From positions 1-55,800 of the forward strand of contig CANQPX010000009.1 in the NCBI GenBank assembly GCA_947625915.1: a DNA stretch of 55,800 bases, read 5' to 3'. Positions 9,035 to 17,224 of the stretch are shown here, piece after piece. This stretch comes from an uncultured Clostridia bacterium (GTDB lineage: Bacteria; Bacillota; Clostridia; Oscillospirales; Ruminococcaceae). Position 1 is the first letter of the stretch. Each line of letters begins with the position of its first letter. Made by a program: the position numbers and the translations under genes. The notes below the pieces were generated by a model. The model was not told the origin of the DNA and searched no databases. It worked only from the letters and a program-made list of their open reading frames with translations.

Positions 9035-10210
9035 TTATGCTAATTTTATCACTTTGAGTTCTGTATTTTTTACCGCTTCCTCCACAAGCGGCTCAAAATC
9101 GAATGCCTTCTGTGCCGCTTCCACCTCTTCCGGAACAGGTCTTGTTTTCGGGTGTTTCGGTGTGAACACCGTGCAGCAATCCTCATACGGCTCTATGGAA
9201 ATGTCAAATGTATCTATCTTCCTTGCGATCTCAACTATTTCCGTCTTATCCATACCCACCACAGGGCGGAAAACAGGCATACGGCATACCGCGTCCGTGC
9301 AGACTATTGCTCCCATGGTCTGGCTTGCCACCTGACCGATGCTTTCGCCTGTAACAAGAGCCTGTATCTCCTTTTCCTCGGCGATGCGCTGTGCTATCTC
9401 AAGCATAAGGCGGCGCATTATTATTGTGAAAAACTCCTCGGGGCAGTTGTCCCGCAGCGCCTCCTGTATCTTTGTGAACGGAACGCAGTAGAACGCTATA
9501 TCCCCGCAGTAAGCGGTAAGCTTTTCGCAAAGCCGTTCCACCTTCATTCTTGCCCGTTCGGAAGTATACGGCGGAGAAACATAATGTATCGCGGAAAGTC
9601 TCACTCCCCTTTTTGCCATCATATATGCGGCGACGGGACTGTCTATCCCGCCCGAAAGCAGCAGCATCGCGCTTCCGGAAGTTCCAACGGGGATCCCCCC
9701 CGCAGCCTTTATATTTCCCGCGTGTATATAGGCGGCAGTGTCTCGTATTTCCACCGTAACTATCATCTGCGGATCTTTTACATCGACTTTAAGATGCGGA
9801 TATGCTTCAAGTATGCGTCCGCCAAGTTCCGTACATATTTCGGGAGACGTCATCGGGAATTTTTTATCCGAACGCTTTGCTTCAACCTTGAAAGTGCGGG
9901 AAATTTCCGCTGTATCTTTTATATATTCCACAGCCTTTCGGGAAATTTCCTCAAAGTCCTTTTCCACCGCAGCCGCTCTGCAAAGCGCAGCCGCGCCGAA
10001 TACTTTTGACCCCCGTTCCACAGCTTCGTCGAGGTCTATATCCTCCTCTGCGGGAACGGCATATATAGTGGACTGAGCCTTTTCGTACTCGAATTTTCCC
10101 AGCGGTCTTAGCCTGTGTTTCAGATTGTGTATGAAAGCGTCCTCAAAGCTTCTTTTATTCAGTCCTTTAAGGGCTATCTCTCCCTCTTTAAAAATTATCA
10201 GTTCTTTCAT
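9035..10210 (-). CDS. thiI: tRNA 4-thiouridine synthetase ThiI
   Basis: This enzyme adenylates uridine-8 of tRNA and replaces its oxygen with sulfur (s4U8, a near-UV sensor); in some bacteria it also serves thiamine synthesis. At 391 aa it has an N-terminal ferredoxin-like/THUMP region (about 1-165) and a PP-loop ATPase with SGGIDSP (186-192). There is no C-terminal rhodanese domain, as in Bacillus, so sulfur must come straight from a dedicated cysteine desulfurase. That enzyme is encoded 87 nt upstream in the same direction. AAGGAGA lies before the start. Confidence 0.95.
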   Translation of the reverse strand: MKELIIFKEGEIALKGLNKRSFEDAFIHNLKHRLRPLGKFEYEKAQSTIYAVPAEEDIDLDEAVERGSKVFGAAALCRAAAVEKDFEEISRKAVEYIKDTAEISRTFKVEAKRSDKKFPMTSPEICTELGGRILEAYPHLKVDVKDPQMIVTVEIRDTAAYIHAGNIKAAGGIPVGTSGSAMLLLSGGIDSPVAAYMMAKRGVRLSAIHYVSPPYTSERARMKVERLCEKLTAYCGDIAFYCVPFTKIQEALRDNCPEEFFTIIMRRLMLEIAQRIAEEKEIQALVTGESIGQVASQTMGAIVCTDAVCRMPVFRPVVGMDKTEIVEIARKIDTFDISIEPYEDCCTVFTPKHPKTRPVPEEVEAAQKAFDFEPLVEEAVKNTELKVIKLA

Positions 10211-10297
10211 ATGGTCTCCTTAATTCTTTCGTTCTCTATAAAGCAATACAAAAATGGCAGAAAAATTTTTCGCTTTTCCCGAAATTTCATCAGATTT

Positions 10298-11443
10298 TCA
10301 CTTTTTCTTTTTGGCAAGCGACATATGCCCTTTCTGAACAGCATTTACCAGCAGATCTATCTCGCCCATTGTCGTAGTCCTTGAAAGCGAAACTCTTATT
10401 GCCGAATCCGCAAGATCGTCCGATATCCCCATTGCCGTCAGCACCGAACTGTGCGCGCCTTTCGAGCAAGCCGATCCGCTGGAAACGTAGATATCATTTT
10501 CTTCCAGATAGTGAAGCATCGTTTCCGAGCGTATCCCTTCCACCGAAAAATTCGTAATGAACGGCGAACAGTTTTCCGCGTCCGAATTTAACGTTATATA
10601 TTCAAGCTTTGACAATTTTTTCAACAGATATTCCCGTATTTTTTCCGCGTTCTCATATGCGATCTTCATTGTCGGCATAAGCGCGCGCACCGCCGCGCCG
10701 AAACCTGCTATCAGCGGCACCGATTCCGTTCCGCTGCGAAGTCCTTTCTCCTGACCTCCGCCAAGTATCAGCGGAGCGATCCTTATGCCTTTTCTTATGT
10801 AAATTGCGCCAACGCCCTTAACGGCGTGGACTTTATGCCCCGAGACAACTATCACGTCCGCAAAAAGCTCCGCAGCCTTTATGGGCATTTTCATGAACGC
10901 CTGTACCGCGTCACAGTGGGTCACACATTCGGGGAATTCCCGCTTTACTGCGGAGAATATCTTTCTCACCGGCTGTATGGAACCCGTTTCGTTATTTACC
11001 AGCATACATGAAGCAAGGCAGGTATCATCGTCCACTGCTGCGATGAATTCGTCAGGGTCGATAACTCCGCCCCGCGACGGTTTAACGCGGACGACTTCAA
11101 ATCCCTCTTTTTCCTCAAGATATTTTATCGGTTCTGCAACGGAAGGATGTTCCACTGCGGAAACGACTATCTTTTTCTTGCGTTTGCCGTAATTTTTTGC
11201 TGCCCCGAAGATCGCGGTATTGCTTGCTTCCGTTGCGCCGGAAGTAAAAGTTATGCACTGCGGGTCGCATACCAGAGCGGCGGCAACGGCTTTGCGTGCT
11301 TCGGTCATATTTTTTTCCGCCGTAACTCCCATTCCGTGGAGAGATGAGGGATTTCCGTAATCTTCCACCATATTCTGAAAAACTGCCGATACCGCAGGCT
11401 CGCAAGGGCGCGTTGTTGCCGCGTTATCAAGATAAACAGCCAT
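10298..11443 (-). CDS. Cysteine desulfurase (NifS/IscS family), ThiI partner
   Basis: A PLP enzyme that turns cysteine into alanine and passes the sulfur on as a persulfide. It shows the fold-type I aminotransferase pattern: NAATT at the N-terminus, His99 (VEHP), PLP-binding Lys204 (SGHKVHA) and the loop with the persulfide Cys326 (SSGSACSKG). The length of 381 aa is typical. Its place directly before thiI matches the nifZ-thiI pair of Bacillus, so tRNA thiolation is the likely main job rather than general Fe-S assembly. The C-terminus ends in a Lys run. It is 21 nt behind the HAD phosphatase gene. Confidence 0.93.
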   Translation of the reverse strand: MAVYLDNAATTRPCEPAVSAVFQNMVEDYGNPSSLHGMGVTAEKNMTEARKAVAAALVCDPQCITFTSGATEASNTAIFGAAKNYGKRKKKIVVSAVEHPSVAEPIKYLEEKEGFEVVRVKPSRGGVIDPDEFIAAVDDDTCLASCMLVNNETGSIQPVRKIFSAVKREFPECVTHCDAVQAFMKMPIKAAELFADVIVVSGHKVHAVKGVGAIYIRKGIRIAPLILGGGQEKGLRSGTESVPLIAGFGAAVRALMPTMKIAYENAEKIREYLLKKLSKLEYITLNSDAENCSPFITNFSVEGIRSETMLHYLEENDIYVSSGSACSKGAHSSVLTAMGISDDLADSAIRVSLSRTTTMGEIDLLVNAVQKGHMSLAKKKK

Positions 11444-11464
11444 TTTTAAGCGTTCCTTTCGTTT

Positions 11465-12106
11465 TTAGTCGTCAAGAAACGGCTTTACCGCCGCTTCTAT
11501 TTCCGTCAGCGAACGGACTTGCGGAACTTTATGATCTATCGTTCCGAAACCGTACGCCGCGTGTATGAACGTTACTCCCGCTTCTTCCGCGGAATCGCAG
11601 TCGCCTTGTGTATCGCCTATGTAAACAGCCTTTTCAAGACCGTTCCTTTCGCAGATAAGGCGGATATTTCCCGCCTTTTCGAGACCGCTGCTGCCGGGAC
11701 ATTCTATGTCGGTGAAATATTTTCCCAGCTTATGGTATTCCAGAAAAACTTCTATATACCCGCTCTGGCAGTTGCTGACAATGAACAGTTTATATTTTCC
11801 CGAAAGTTTTTTAAGGACATTTTCCAGTTCCGGGAAAAGTATCCCGCCGTGTTCCGAAAGGTAACGGCTTTCCGTTTCGCAGCAATCCTTCATTATATCC
11901 ATACGCGCTCCATACGGGATATCGGGCAGCATGAGTTCCGCGATCTTTTCCATAGTTTTTCCCATATATCCGCGCATATCGCTTACGGTTATCTGTACAT
12001 CGGTATCGGGGCAGCGTGCAAGTGCCTCGTTCCACGACTTTACCACCTGTTCCGAAGAATCCCAGAGCGTACCGTCAAGATCAAAAATAATGCCTTTATT
12101 TGCCAT
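11465..12106 (-). CDS. HAD-superfamily phosphatase (phosphoglycolate-phosphatase-like)
   Basis: The 213-aa protein has all HAD motifs: nucleophile DLDGT (9-13), Ser/Thr motif VSN (about 110), a Lys before motif III, and the acidic motif GDTQGD near residue 144. A helical cap (residues 16-80) follows motif I, as in phosphoglycolate and sugar phosphatases. It would hydrolyse a small phosphate ester in the cytoplasm; the exact substrate is not readable. It lies between the signal-peptidase-like gene (7 nt) and the desulfurase gene (21 nt), in one minus-strand operon. Confidence 0.88.
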   Translation of the reverse strand: MANKGIIFDLDGTLWDSSEQVVKSWNEALARCPDTDVQITVSDMRGYMGKTMEKIAELMLPDIPYGARMDIMKDCCETESRYLSEHGGILFPELENVLKKLSGKYKLFIVSNCQSGYIEVFLEYHKLGKYFTDIECPGSSGLEKAGNIRLICERNGLEKAVYIGDTQGDCDSAEEAGVTFIHAAYGFGTIDHKVPQVRSLTEIEAAVKPFLDD

Positions 12107-12113
12107 AAAATAC

Positions 12114-13445
12114 CTACTTTTTCAATTTAGTTTCTTCCGCGTCAATAATGTTCATAAGTTCGGCAACAGCTTTATTGCTGCGGGTCTTTTTGGGCGGAGC
12201 GATAGTTTCTTTTGGCAGGACGGCTTTTTCGGGGATAGCCGCCTGTATCTCCTGCGCGGGAGTTACCGAAGGCACATCTTCCTGTTCGGCAGGAACATAT
12301 TTCTTTTCAAAATAACTTCTTACGCTCTCGTCAAATCCCGAGGGCTTTTTGGGGGCTGTGTCCGTCTGCTCCTGAACAGCGGCGATGCTGTCGGGGATTA
12401 TATTGCTCAGGTGCGGAGTAAATACAACGGAGCTTTTCTCGGGTTCAGGCTGAGTTTGTTTCGGAGCGGTATATTTGTCAAAGAACTCATCTGCGGAGGA
12501 TCTTTCTATCCTCGTAGGCTTGTTCATGTAAAGTTCATCGCGGGAAACGGGTCTTGCGGCGGTGACCAAGGGATCTTTGCGATCCTGTTTTTCTTTTTCC
12601 TTTGAAATGCGGTCATAAGTATAGAGCGGATCGTCTTTCTTTGCACCGGGGTCGTCTTTGCGCTCCGTGTAAGCGGCTTTTCCTCTGCCGTCTACCGAAA
12701 GTACCTTTTCTGCAGGGCGTTCCGCCGCTCGATCTGCGGTGTAAGCCGTTACGCCGGGCTGACGGAGTTTGGAAAAGTTTCCTGTTATATCCTCAATGAA
12801 TTTCGGTTCGGAGAATGTTACCGGAGAAGGAGAATCCTCCTCTCTCGAAGTCATGAACTCATCTATATCGTCCAGAGCGGCAGCTTCGTCCTCGAGCCTG
12901 TGTATACTGAGGATCCTTGCCACCTGTATGGCGATTATGAAGATCAGCGGTATCACCACCGCGATTATTATGCCCACCGGTGAAGAAGCGAAGTTTATGA
13001 AGCTGCCGAAGCCGTTTATCTGCCATACGGCTTTTGCAAGTATCGCGTCGCCGCTCACGCGGAAAGTTTCATTTTCTGCGGCGGCGTCGAATTTCACCAC
13101 ATAGAACTTCTGCCCATCTTCTTCTTCGATGCGGTCGACTCTTATAAGGGCGGTGCTTTCGCCTATTTTGCACAATATTACAGGCTGTATACCCGATGCG
13201 ATATCGCTGTCGATATTGCCCGCTTCGGAAGTTTTTGCGATTATCAGTGTATTCTGGGGTATATTCGGCAGCATATTCACTGCTTTTGTGTTATAGAAGC
13301 TGTAGCCGAACAGTGATACCGGGCTGTTTTTATTCTTGAACATGAAATTTATCCCGAGCATGACTATCATTATCAATGCAAGAAGAATTATAAGTATTAT
13401 CTCTATAACCGCGAAGGCGGATAATTTTTTCTTATCTTTTGCCAT
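12114..13445 (-). CDS. Signal-peptidase-like membrane protein lacking the catalytic Ser
   Basis: The 443-aa protein has a membrane segment (9-34), an external domain of about 120 aa, a second membrane segment (156-178) and a long charged cytoplasmic tail (180-443). The part around the second membrane segment (ILAKAVWQINGFGSFINF, then SSPVG) closely follows type I signal peptidases of the SipW group (GKV...PGLG...NF...SPLG). The position of the SMxP catalytic Ser reads NMLP (Asn57), and the later KGDA box reads KFDA. The fold is therefore probably kept without peptidase activity. The start at 13445 has GGAGGATA upstream; the longer frame has none. It is the first gene of the HAD/desulfurase/ThiI operon. 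The fold call is from motif comparison only. Confidence 0.7.
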   Translation of the reverse strand: MAKDKKKLSAFAVIEIILIILLALIMIVMLGINFMFKNKNSPVSLFGYSFYNTKAVNMLPNIPQNTLIIAKTSEAGNIDSDIASGIQPVILCKIGESTALIRVDRIEEEDGQKFYVVKFDAAAENETFRVSGDAILAKAVWQINGFGSFINFASSPVGIIIAVVIPLIFIIAIQVARILSIHRLEDEAAALDDIDEFMTSREEDSPSPVTFSEPKFIEDITGNFSKLRQPGVTAYTADRAAERPAEKVLSVDGRGKAAYTERKDDPGAKKDDPLYTYDRISKEKEKQDRKDPLVTAARPVSRDELYMNKPTRIERSSADEFFDKYTAPKQTQPEPEKSSVVFTPHLSNIIPDSIAAVQEQTDTAPKKPSGFDESVRSYFEKKYVPAEQEDVPSVTPAQEIQAAIPEKAVLPKETIAPPKKTRSNKAVAELMNIIDAEETKLKK

Positions 13446-13528
13446 AAATATCCTCCGAAAGTAAAATTTACCGATCAAAACGGCATGATCCCACGATCTG
13501 CCGCACAATATACGACACTTACATATCC

Positions 13529-13557
13529 ATTATAACATATTATTTTATAAATTTCAA
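13529..13557 (-). promoter_or_regulatory. Promoter of the signal-peptidase-like/HAD/desulfurase/thiI operon
   Basis: TTGAAA (13557-13552) and TATAAT (13534-13529) on the minus strand with a 17-nt spacer. It lies back to back with the tRNA-Thr promoter; the two -35 boxes are 19 bp apart. Confidence 0.75.
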
Positions 13558-13576
13558 ATAATTTTGAAAATTTCTC

Positions 13577-13605
13577 TTGACTTTTTTTCGGAACGCATAT
13601 ATAAT
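13577..13605 (+). promoter_or_regulatory. Promoter of tRNA-Thr
   Basis: TTGACT (13577-13582) and TATAAT (13600-13605), spacer 17 nt. The predicted start near 13612 leaves about 19 nt before the mature tRNA. I see no other promoter before the hydrolase gene at 13985. Confidence 0.8.
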
Positions 13606-13630
13606 AATATATGTCTTAATAATTTGTTAT

Positions 13631-13706
13631 GCTGGAATAGCTCAGTCGGTAGAGCAGCGCATTCGTAATGCGCAGGTCGCGTGTTCAAGTCACGTTTCCA
13701 GCTCCA
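13631..13706 (+). tRNA. tRNA-Thr (anticodon CGT)
   Basis: A full cloverleaf: acceptor stem GCTGGAA/TTCCAGC, D arm GCTC..GAGC, anticodon stem GCGCA/TGCGC with loop TTCGTAA (anticodon CGT, reading ACG), T arm with TTCAAGT, discriminator T and encoded CCA. The encoded CCA overlaps the start of the first 96-bp tandem unit. Confidence 0.97.
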
Positions 13707-13967
13707 AGCTGAGCTTGGAGGCATAAATTCTCTGCTAAGAATGGTATGCTTCCAAGCTTTTGTTGTTTCAAACAAGTACGTCTCTGAGCCTTAACATGGT
13801 CAAGCCGGGCTTGTAGGCATAAATTCTCTGTTTGGAATGATATGTCTTCAAGCTTTTGTTGTTTCAAACAAGTACGTCTCTTAGCCTTAACATGGTCAAG
13901 CTGAGCTTGGAGGCATAAATTCTCTGCTAAGAATGGTATGCTTCCAAGCTTTTGTTGTTTCAGCAGC
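13705..13967 (+). repeat. Three 96-bp tandem units with terminator-like hairpins
   Basis: Units start at 13705, 13801 and 13897 (period exactly 96; the third is cut at about 13961). Units 1 and 3 are nearly identical; unit 2 differs at several places. Each begins with the small palindrome CAAGCTGAGCTTG (CAAGCCGGGCTTG in unit 2), then a long hairpin (arms GCTTGGAGGCATA and TATGCTTCCAAGC, 13713-13757 in unit 1), then TTTTGTTGTTT. Stem plus T-rich tail resembles an intrinsic terminator, repeated three times between the tRNA and the hydrolase gene. The 96-bp period also keeps a minus-strand frame open, which I regard as chance. Confidence 0.85.
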
Positions 13968-13984
13968 ACGAAAGAAGGTAAAAT

Positions 13985-14728
13985 ATGGAATATAACGTTT
14001 CCGTACGGGAAATGCCTATAGAACTTGCGGACAGAAAAATTTACGGAAAACTTTTTGCCCCCGAAAATAAGAGCGGGAAACTCCCTGCGGTAATATTGAG
14101 CCACGGCTGCAATTCCTCTCATGCAGACGTTTCCGATCTTGCGGAAGCTGCCGCGGGAGAATGCGGGGTCCTCGCTTACTGTTATGATTTCTGCGGCGGT
14201 TCAAGCTATTCAAAAAGCAGCGGGAGTTCCCTCGATATGAGCGTAAGTTCCGAGATCTCCGACTTGAAGGAAGTTATACGCTTTGTAAAAAATTTGGAAA
14301 TTTCCGACGGTGAAAATATTTTCCTTTACGGTGAAAGTCAGGGCGGGCTGGTCTCGGCACTTGCCGCAGATGAGACGATAAAAAGCCTTTACCTGCTCTA
14401 TCCCGCATTTTGTATTCCCGATAACTGGAAAGACCGCAGGATCTCCGATAAGATAATTTTCATGAGTATGCATCTTTCTCAAAAATTCTGTGACGGACTT
14501 CCGAAGTATGATGTTTTTGAGCATATAGAAAAATACAGCGGGAATGTCACTATTTTCCATGGAGACAATGACAGTATCGTGGATATCTCATATGCAAAAA
14601 AAGCTGCGGAAAGTTTCCCGAACGCTAAGCTTGAAATTTTTAACGGCGAGGGACACGGATTTTCCCCCGAAGCAAGAAAAAAACTCATCACTCGGATATG
14701 TGATGCGATCAAAGGAGCTGTTTTATGA
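13985..14728 (+). CDS. Alpha/beta hydrolase, esterase (feruloyl-esterase-like)
   Basis: A cytoplasmic 247-aa alpha/beta hydrolase with a complete triad: nucleophile Ser118 (GESQGG), Asp196 (HGDND) and His224 (GEGHGF). SHGCNSS near residue 40 supplies the oxyanion hole. The build matches small cinnamoyl/feruloyl esterases and related acyl hydrolases. The gene ends inside the start of the GH5 gene (ATGA overlap), so the pair is translationally coupled, which supports a role in removing acyl groups from plant-fibre fragments. It lacks a signal peptide, so it would act on imported oligosaccharides. The start has AAGAAGG eight bases upstream. Confidence 0.85.
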   Translation: MEYNVSVREMPIELADRKIYGKLFAPENKSGKLPAVILSHGCNSSHADVSDLAEAAAGECGVLAYCYDFCGGSSYSKSSGSSLDMSVSSEISDLKEVIRFVKNLEISDGENIFLYGESQGGLVSALAADETIKSLYLLYPAFCIPDNWKDRRISDKIIFMSMHLSQKFCDGLPKYDVFEHIEKYSGNVTIFHGDNDSIVDISYAKKAAESFPNAKLEIFNGEGHGFSPEARKKLITRICDAIKGAVL

Positions 14729-15948
14729 AAAAGAAAAGAAAACTTCTGTCATTAATGCTTTGCACCGCTATGCTTGCCGCGGCGGGCTGCTCGGGCGGAA
14801 CTTCCGCATCGGGCGGCGGAGCCGATAAAAGCACCCCGCAGACTGCTGCGGAACAAACAGCCGAAAACGAGTTCCTATCAGCTGCCGAAACAGCAAAAGC
14901 AATGGGCATAGGTCTTAACCTCGGAAATACAATGGAGGCATACAATGCTCAGAACTGCGAAAAAATAACATATGAATGGATCCCTACCGTCGGCAGCAAC
15001 GTTCCTGCGGATTATGAGACTTGCTGGGGAGCGGTCGTTACAACGCAGGAAATCATTGACGGCATAAAAGCCGAAGGCTTCAATACCGTGCGTATCCCCG
15101 TTTTCTGGGGCAACATGATGGAAAATGACGGAAAGTGGGATATTTCTCCCGAATACATGGCAAGAGTCCGCGAAATAGTTGACTATTGCCAAAATGCGGG
15201 AGTTTACGCGGTCATAAATATCCACCATTTTGATGAATTTATAATCAGGCGCAATTCTGTTGAAGAATGTGAAAAGATATTCAACCATCTCTGGACGCAG
15301 ATCGCGGAAGAATTTAAAGATCACCCCGAAACGGTAGTATTTGAAGGCTTCAACGAATATCTCGGCGGAAATCAGTTCAACTCCGAAGGCGAGCTTGTTG
15401 AACTCAGCCTGTCGGACGGTTACAAACTTACAAATGCGCTGAACCAAGCGTTTGTCGATGCGGTGCGAGCCACAGGCGGGAACAATACCGAAAGAGTGCT
15501 TATAGTTTCGGGTTACCGGACAAATATTGACCGCACCACGTCCGATCAGTTCGTTATGCCGAAGGATTCGGCAAAAGACAAGCTGATGGTCTCGGTACAT
15601 TATGTTGACAATGCAATGTATTGGAGCAACAAGATCGGCGGCAAAGAATGGACGGACTATATAAATTCCCAGTGCGAACTTCTGAAAAAATCATTTACGG
15701 ATAAAGGCATACCTGTTTTCGTCGGGGAAACAACTTCAATATACCCGAAGGGAAATTTTGCTCCCGACGCGGAAGAAAAGGACACCTCAAAGTGTCTTGA
15801 AATGGTTCTTGACAAACTGACCGATGAAGGATTTGTCCCTGTTTTATGGGACGTGAACGGCAATTTTTATTCCCGCACGGAATACAGGATAATATCCGAC
15901 AGTGACAGAGAAGTTATCAAAAAGATCTCTGAAAAGTTAAAGCAATAA
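14725..15948 (+). CDS. GH5 family glycanase, lipoprotein (cellulase/xyloglucanase type)
   Basis: A 407-aa secreted lipoprotein. The signal peptide ends in a lipobox (LAAAGC, lipidated Cys22), followed by a Ser/Gly/Thr linker to about residue 50 and a GH5 (alpha/beta)8 barrel. Barrel marks: GLNLGNTMEA near the start, VRIPVFW, NIHHFDEF, acid/base Glu211 (FNEY) and nucleophile Glu335 (VGETTS). It would cut beta-1,4-glucan, xyloglucan or mannan chains at the outer face of the membrane. No dockerin or carbohydrate-binding module is present, so it is not part of a cellulosome. A bidirectional hairpin (15951-15976) lies just behind its stop. Confidence 0.93.
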   Translation: MKKKRKLLSLMLCTAMLAAAGCSGGTSASGGGADKSTPQTAAEQTAENEFLSAAETAKAMGIGLNLGNTMEAYNAQNCEKITYEWIPTVGSNVPADYETCWGAVVTTQEIIDGIKAEGFNTVRIPVFWGNMMENDGKWDISPEYMARVREIVDYCQNAGVYAVINIHHFDEFIIRRNSVEECEKIFNHLWTQIAEEFKDHPETVVFEGFNEYLGGNQFNSEGELVELSLSDGYKLTNALNQAFVDAVRATGGNNTERVLIVSGYRTNIDRTTSDQFVMPKDSAKDKLMVSVHYVDNAMYWSNKIGGKEWTDYINSQCELLKKSFTDKGIPVFVGETTSIYPKGNFAPDAEEKDTSKCLEMVLDKLTDEGFVPVLWDVNGNFYSRTEYRIISDSDREVIKKISEKLKQ

Positions 15949-15950
15949 GG

Positions 15951-15976
15951 AAATGCTCCGCAGAAGCGGAGCATTT
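15951..15976. terminator. Bidirectional terminator hairpin between GH5 and repeat copy 2
   Basis: AAATGCTCCG (15951-15960) pairs with CGGAGCATTT (15967-15976). It starts three bases after the GH5 stop. Repeat copy 2 begins with CAGCTTGTCGA at the next base, 15977. T runs are short (three), so it may be a weak terminator. Confidence 0.65.
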
Positions 15977-16325
15977 CAGCTTGTCGATAAAGTTTTTAAC
16001 AATTTTGCGCGCAGCGCAAAATTGAAAAGCTGGTCCAGCGCAGCCGCGCTGGCGGATTCCAAAGGCAGAGCCTTTGGTCGCCGTCCGCAGACGGCGAAAT
16101 CCCCTTTACGAAGGCGCCTCTGCAAAGGGGTGAATTGCCGCGTAAGCGGCAAGAGGGGAACGCTCTGCAAGAGAGAGCGTTCCCCTTGGCAATAACGATT
16201 AATGCCATCTAAGCCTTGCCAAACAGCCCGGTGAGCTGTTTGGCAATACAGAGCAATTTGTTTTTCTAAAAAATAACCCGTTGTTTGACAACGAACTATA
16301 CTATTCTTTGTAATTTTTTTCTATA
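15977..16325 (-). repeat. Hairpin-mosaic element, copy 2
   Basis: A reversed copy, in the same direction as ttcA and starting within about 15 bases of the ttcA stop. The conserved GCCAAACAGC/GCTGTTTGGC stem is at 16218-16244. The next hairpin is GGGGAACGCTCT/AGAGCGTTCCCC instead of the GGGGGAAGCCCT type of copies 1, 4 and 5, and the one after it is TGCCGC/GCGGCA. Two private hairpins, CGCCGTctgcGGACGGCG and CCAAAGGC/GCCTTTGG, stand where copies 1, 3 and 5 have AACGAAC/GTTCGTT and GAATGC/GCATTC. The distal end CAGCTTGTCGA (15977-15987) touches the hairpin at 15951-15976. No gene here. Confidence 0.9.
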
Positions 16326-16328
16326 GAC

Positions 16329-17159
16329 TCAATAGTCATCAAGAAAATTATGCACTTCTCCGTCTTTTTTGTATGCAATGACTGTACTAAGATTTACATT
16401 TTCCACACTGCGGAATATGTTGCTCTCTACCTGCGGGTTCACTTTCTTCATCTCCGCAATGAGTTCTTTTATCTCCAAACGCTTCGATAAATTCTCCTCC
16501 GGAGAATATTCGCAGGCTTCCGTAAATTTACAGGCACACCGCAAAAAACGAAGTCCGTTATAATCGCGCCAACGCTTTATATCCTCCTCACGGATAAAAT
16601 ACATAGGGCGGATAAGTTCCATTCCCTCAAAATTCGTGCTGTGAAGCTTAGGCATCATCGTTTGCACCTGCCCGCCGTACAACATTCCCATAAGTATCGT
16701 CTCGATAACATCATCAAAATGATGCCCGAGCGCGATCTTATTGCAGCCAAGTTCTTTGGCTTTGCTGTAAAGATGCCCGCGTCTCATTCTTGCGCAAAGA
16801 TAACAGGGGTTCTGCTTTACATTGAATACCGACTCGAAAATATCCGAACCGAATATTGTTATCGGCACGCCGAGGGCAGCCGCGTTATCTTCTATGAGCC
16901 TGCGGTTCTCATCGGCATATCCCGGATCCATCACGAGAAACACAAGTTCAAATGGGAACTTATCATGCATTTTCAATTCCTGAAAAAGCTTTGCCATCAG
17001 CATGGAATCCTTTCCGCCGGAAATGCAGACGGCTATTTTGTCATCGGGCTGTATAAGATCGTATGTTACGATAGCTTTTGCGAATCTGCTCCACAAAACT
17101 TTGTGGAATTTTTTCCTTATGCTGTTTTCAGTTTGTTCTTTTATATTCAAAGAGTCCAT
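16329..17159 (-). CDS. TtcA/TtuA-family tRNA thiolation enzyme
   Basis: A 276-aa PP-loop ATPase of the tRNA 2-thiolation family. It shows SGGKDS (47-52), the Fe-S cysteine pair CYLC (119/122), GHHFDD (145-150) and the third cysteine region RCAC (208/210). These proteins use a [4Fe-4S] cluster to thiolate a tRNA base; TtcA itself makes 2-thiocytidine-32. The target base in this organism is not certain. The start at 17159 is chosen because GGAGA lies nine bases before it and too close to the earlier ATG. It is a single-gene unit facing the GH5 operon, with repeat copy 2 directly behind its stop. Confidence 0.88.
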   Translation of the reverse strand: MDSLNIKEQTENSIRKKFHKVLWSRFAKAIVTYDLIQPDDKIAVCISGGKDSMLMAKLFQELKMHDKFPFELVFLVMDPGYADENRRLIEDNAAALGVPITIFGSDIFESVFNVKQNPCYLCARMRRGHLYSKAKELGCNKIALGHHFDDVIETILMGMLYGGQVQTMMPKLHSTNFEGMELIRPMYFIREEDIKRWRDYNGLRFLRCACKFTEACEYSPEENLSKRLEIKELIAEMKKVNPQVESNIFRSVENVNLSTVIAYKKDGEVHNFLDDY

Positions 17160-17193
17160 GACCATTTCTCCGTTTTTCGTAAAATACAACTCT

Positions 17194-17222
17194 ATTTTAG
17201 CATATTTTTGCGCATTTGTCTA
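17194..17222 (-). promoter_or_regulatory. Probable promoter of the ttcA-family gene
   Basis: TAGACA (17222-17217) and TAAAAT (17199-17194) on the minus strand, spacer 17 nt. It is 35 bp upstream of the start. Four of six bases match at -35 and five of six at -10. Confidence 0.5.
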
Positions 17223-17224
17223 CA

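Noticed and set aside
13705-13967. Tandem repeats as a CRISPR array
   Set aside because: Units are 96 bp and directly joined, with no unique spacers and no cas genes nearby.
13685-14122. 145-codon minus-strand ORF with a 32-residue repeat
   Set aside because: The repeat is the 96-bp tandem unit read in frame (96 is divisible by 3). The ORF runs into the tRNA and overlaps the well-supported hydrolase gene, and there is no ribosome site.
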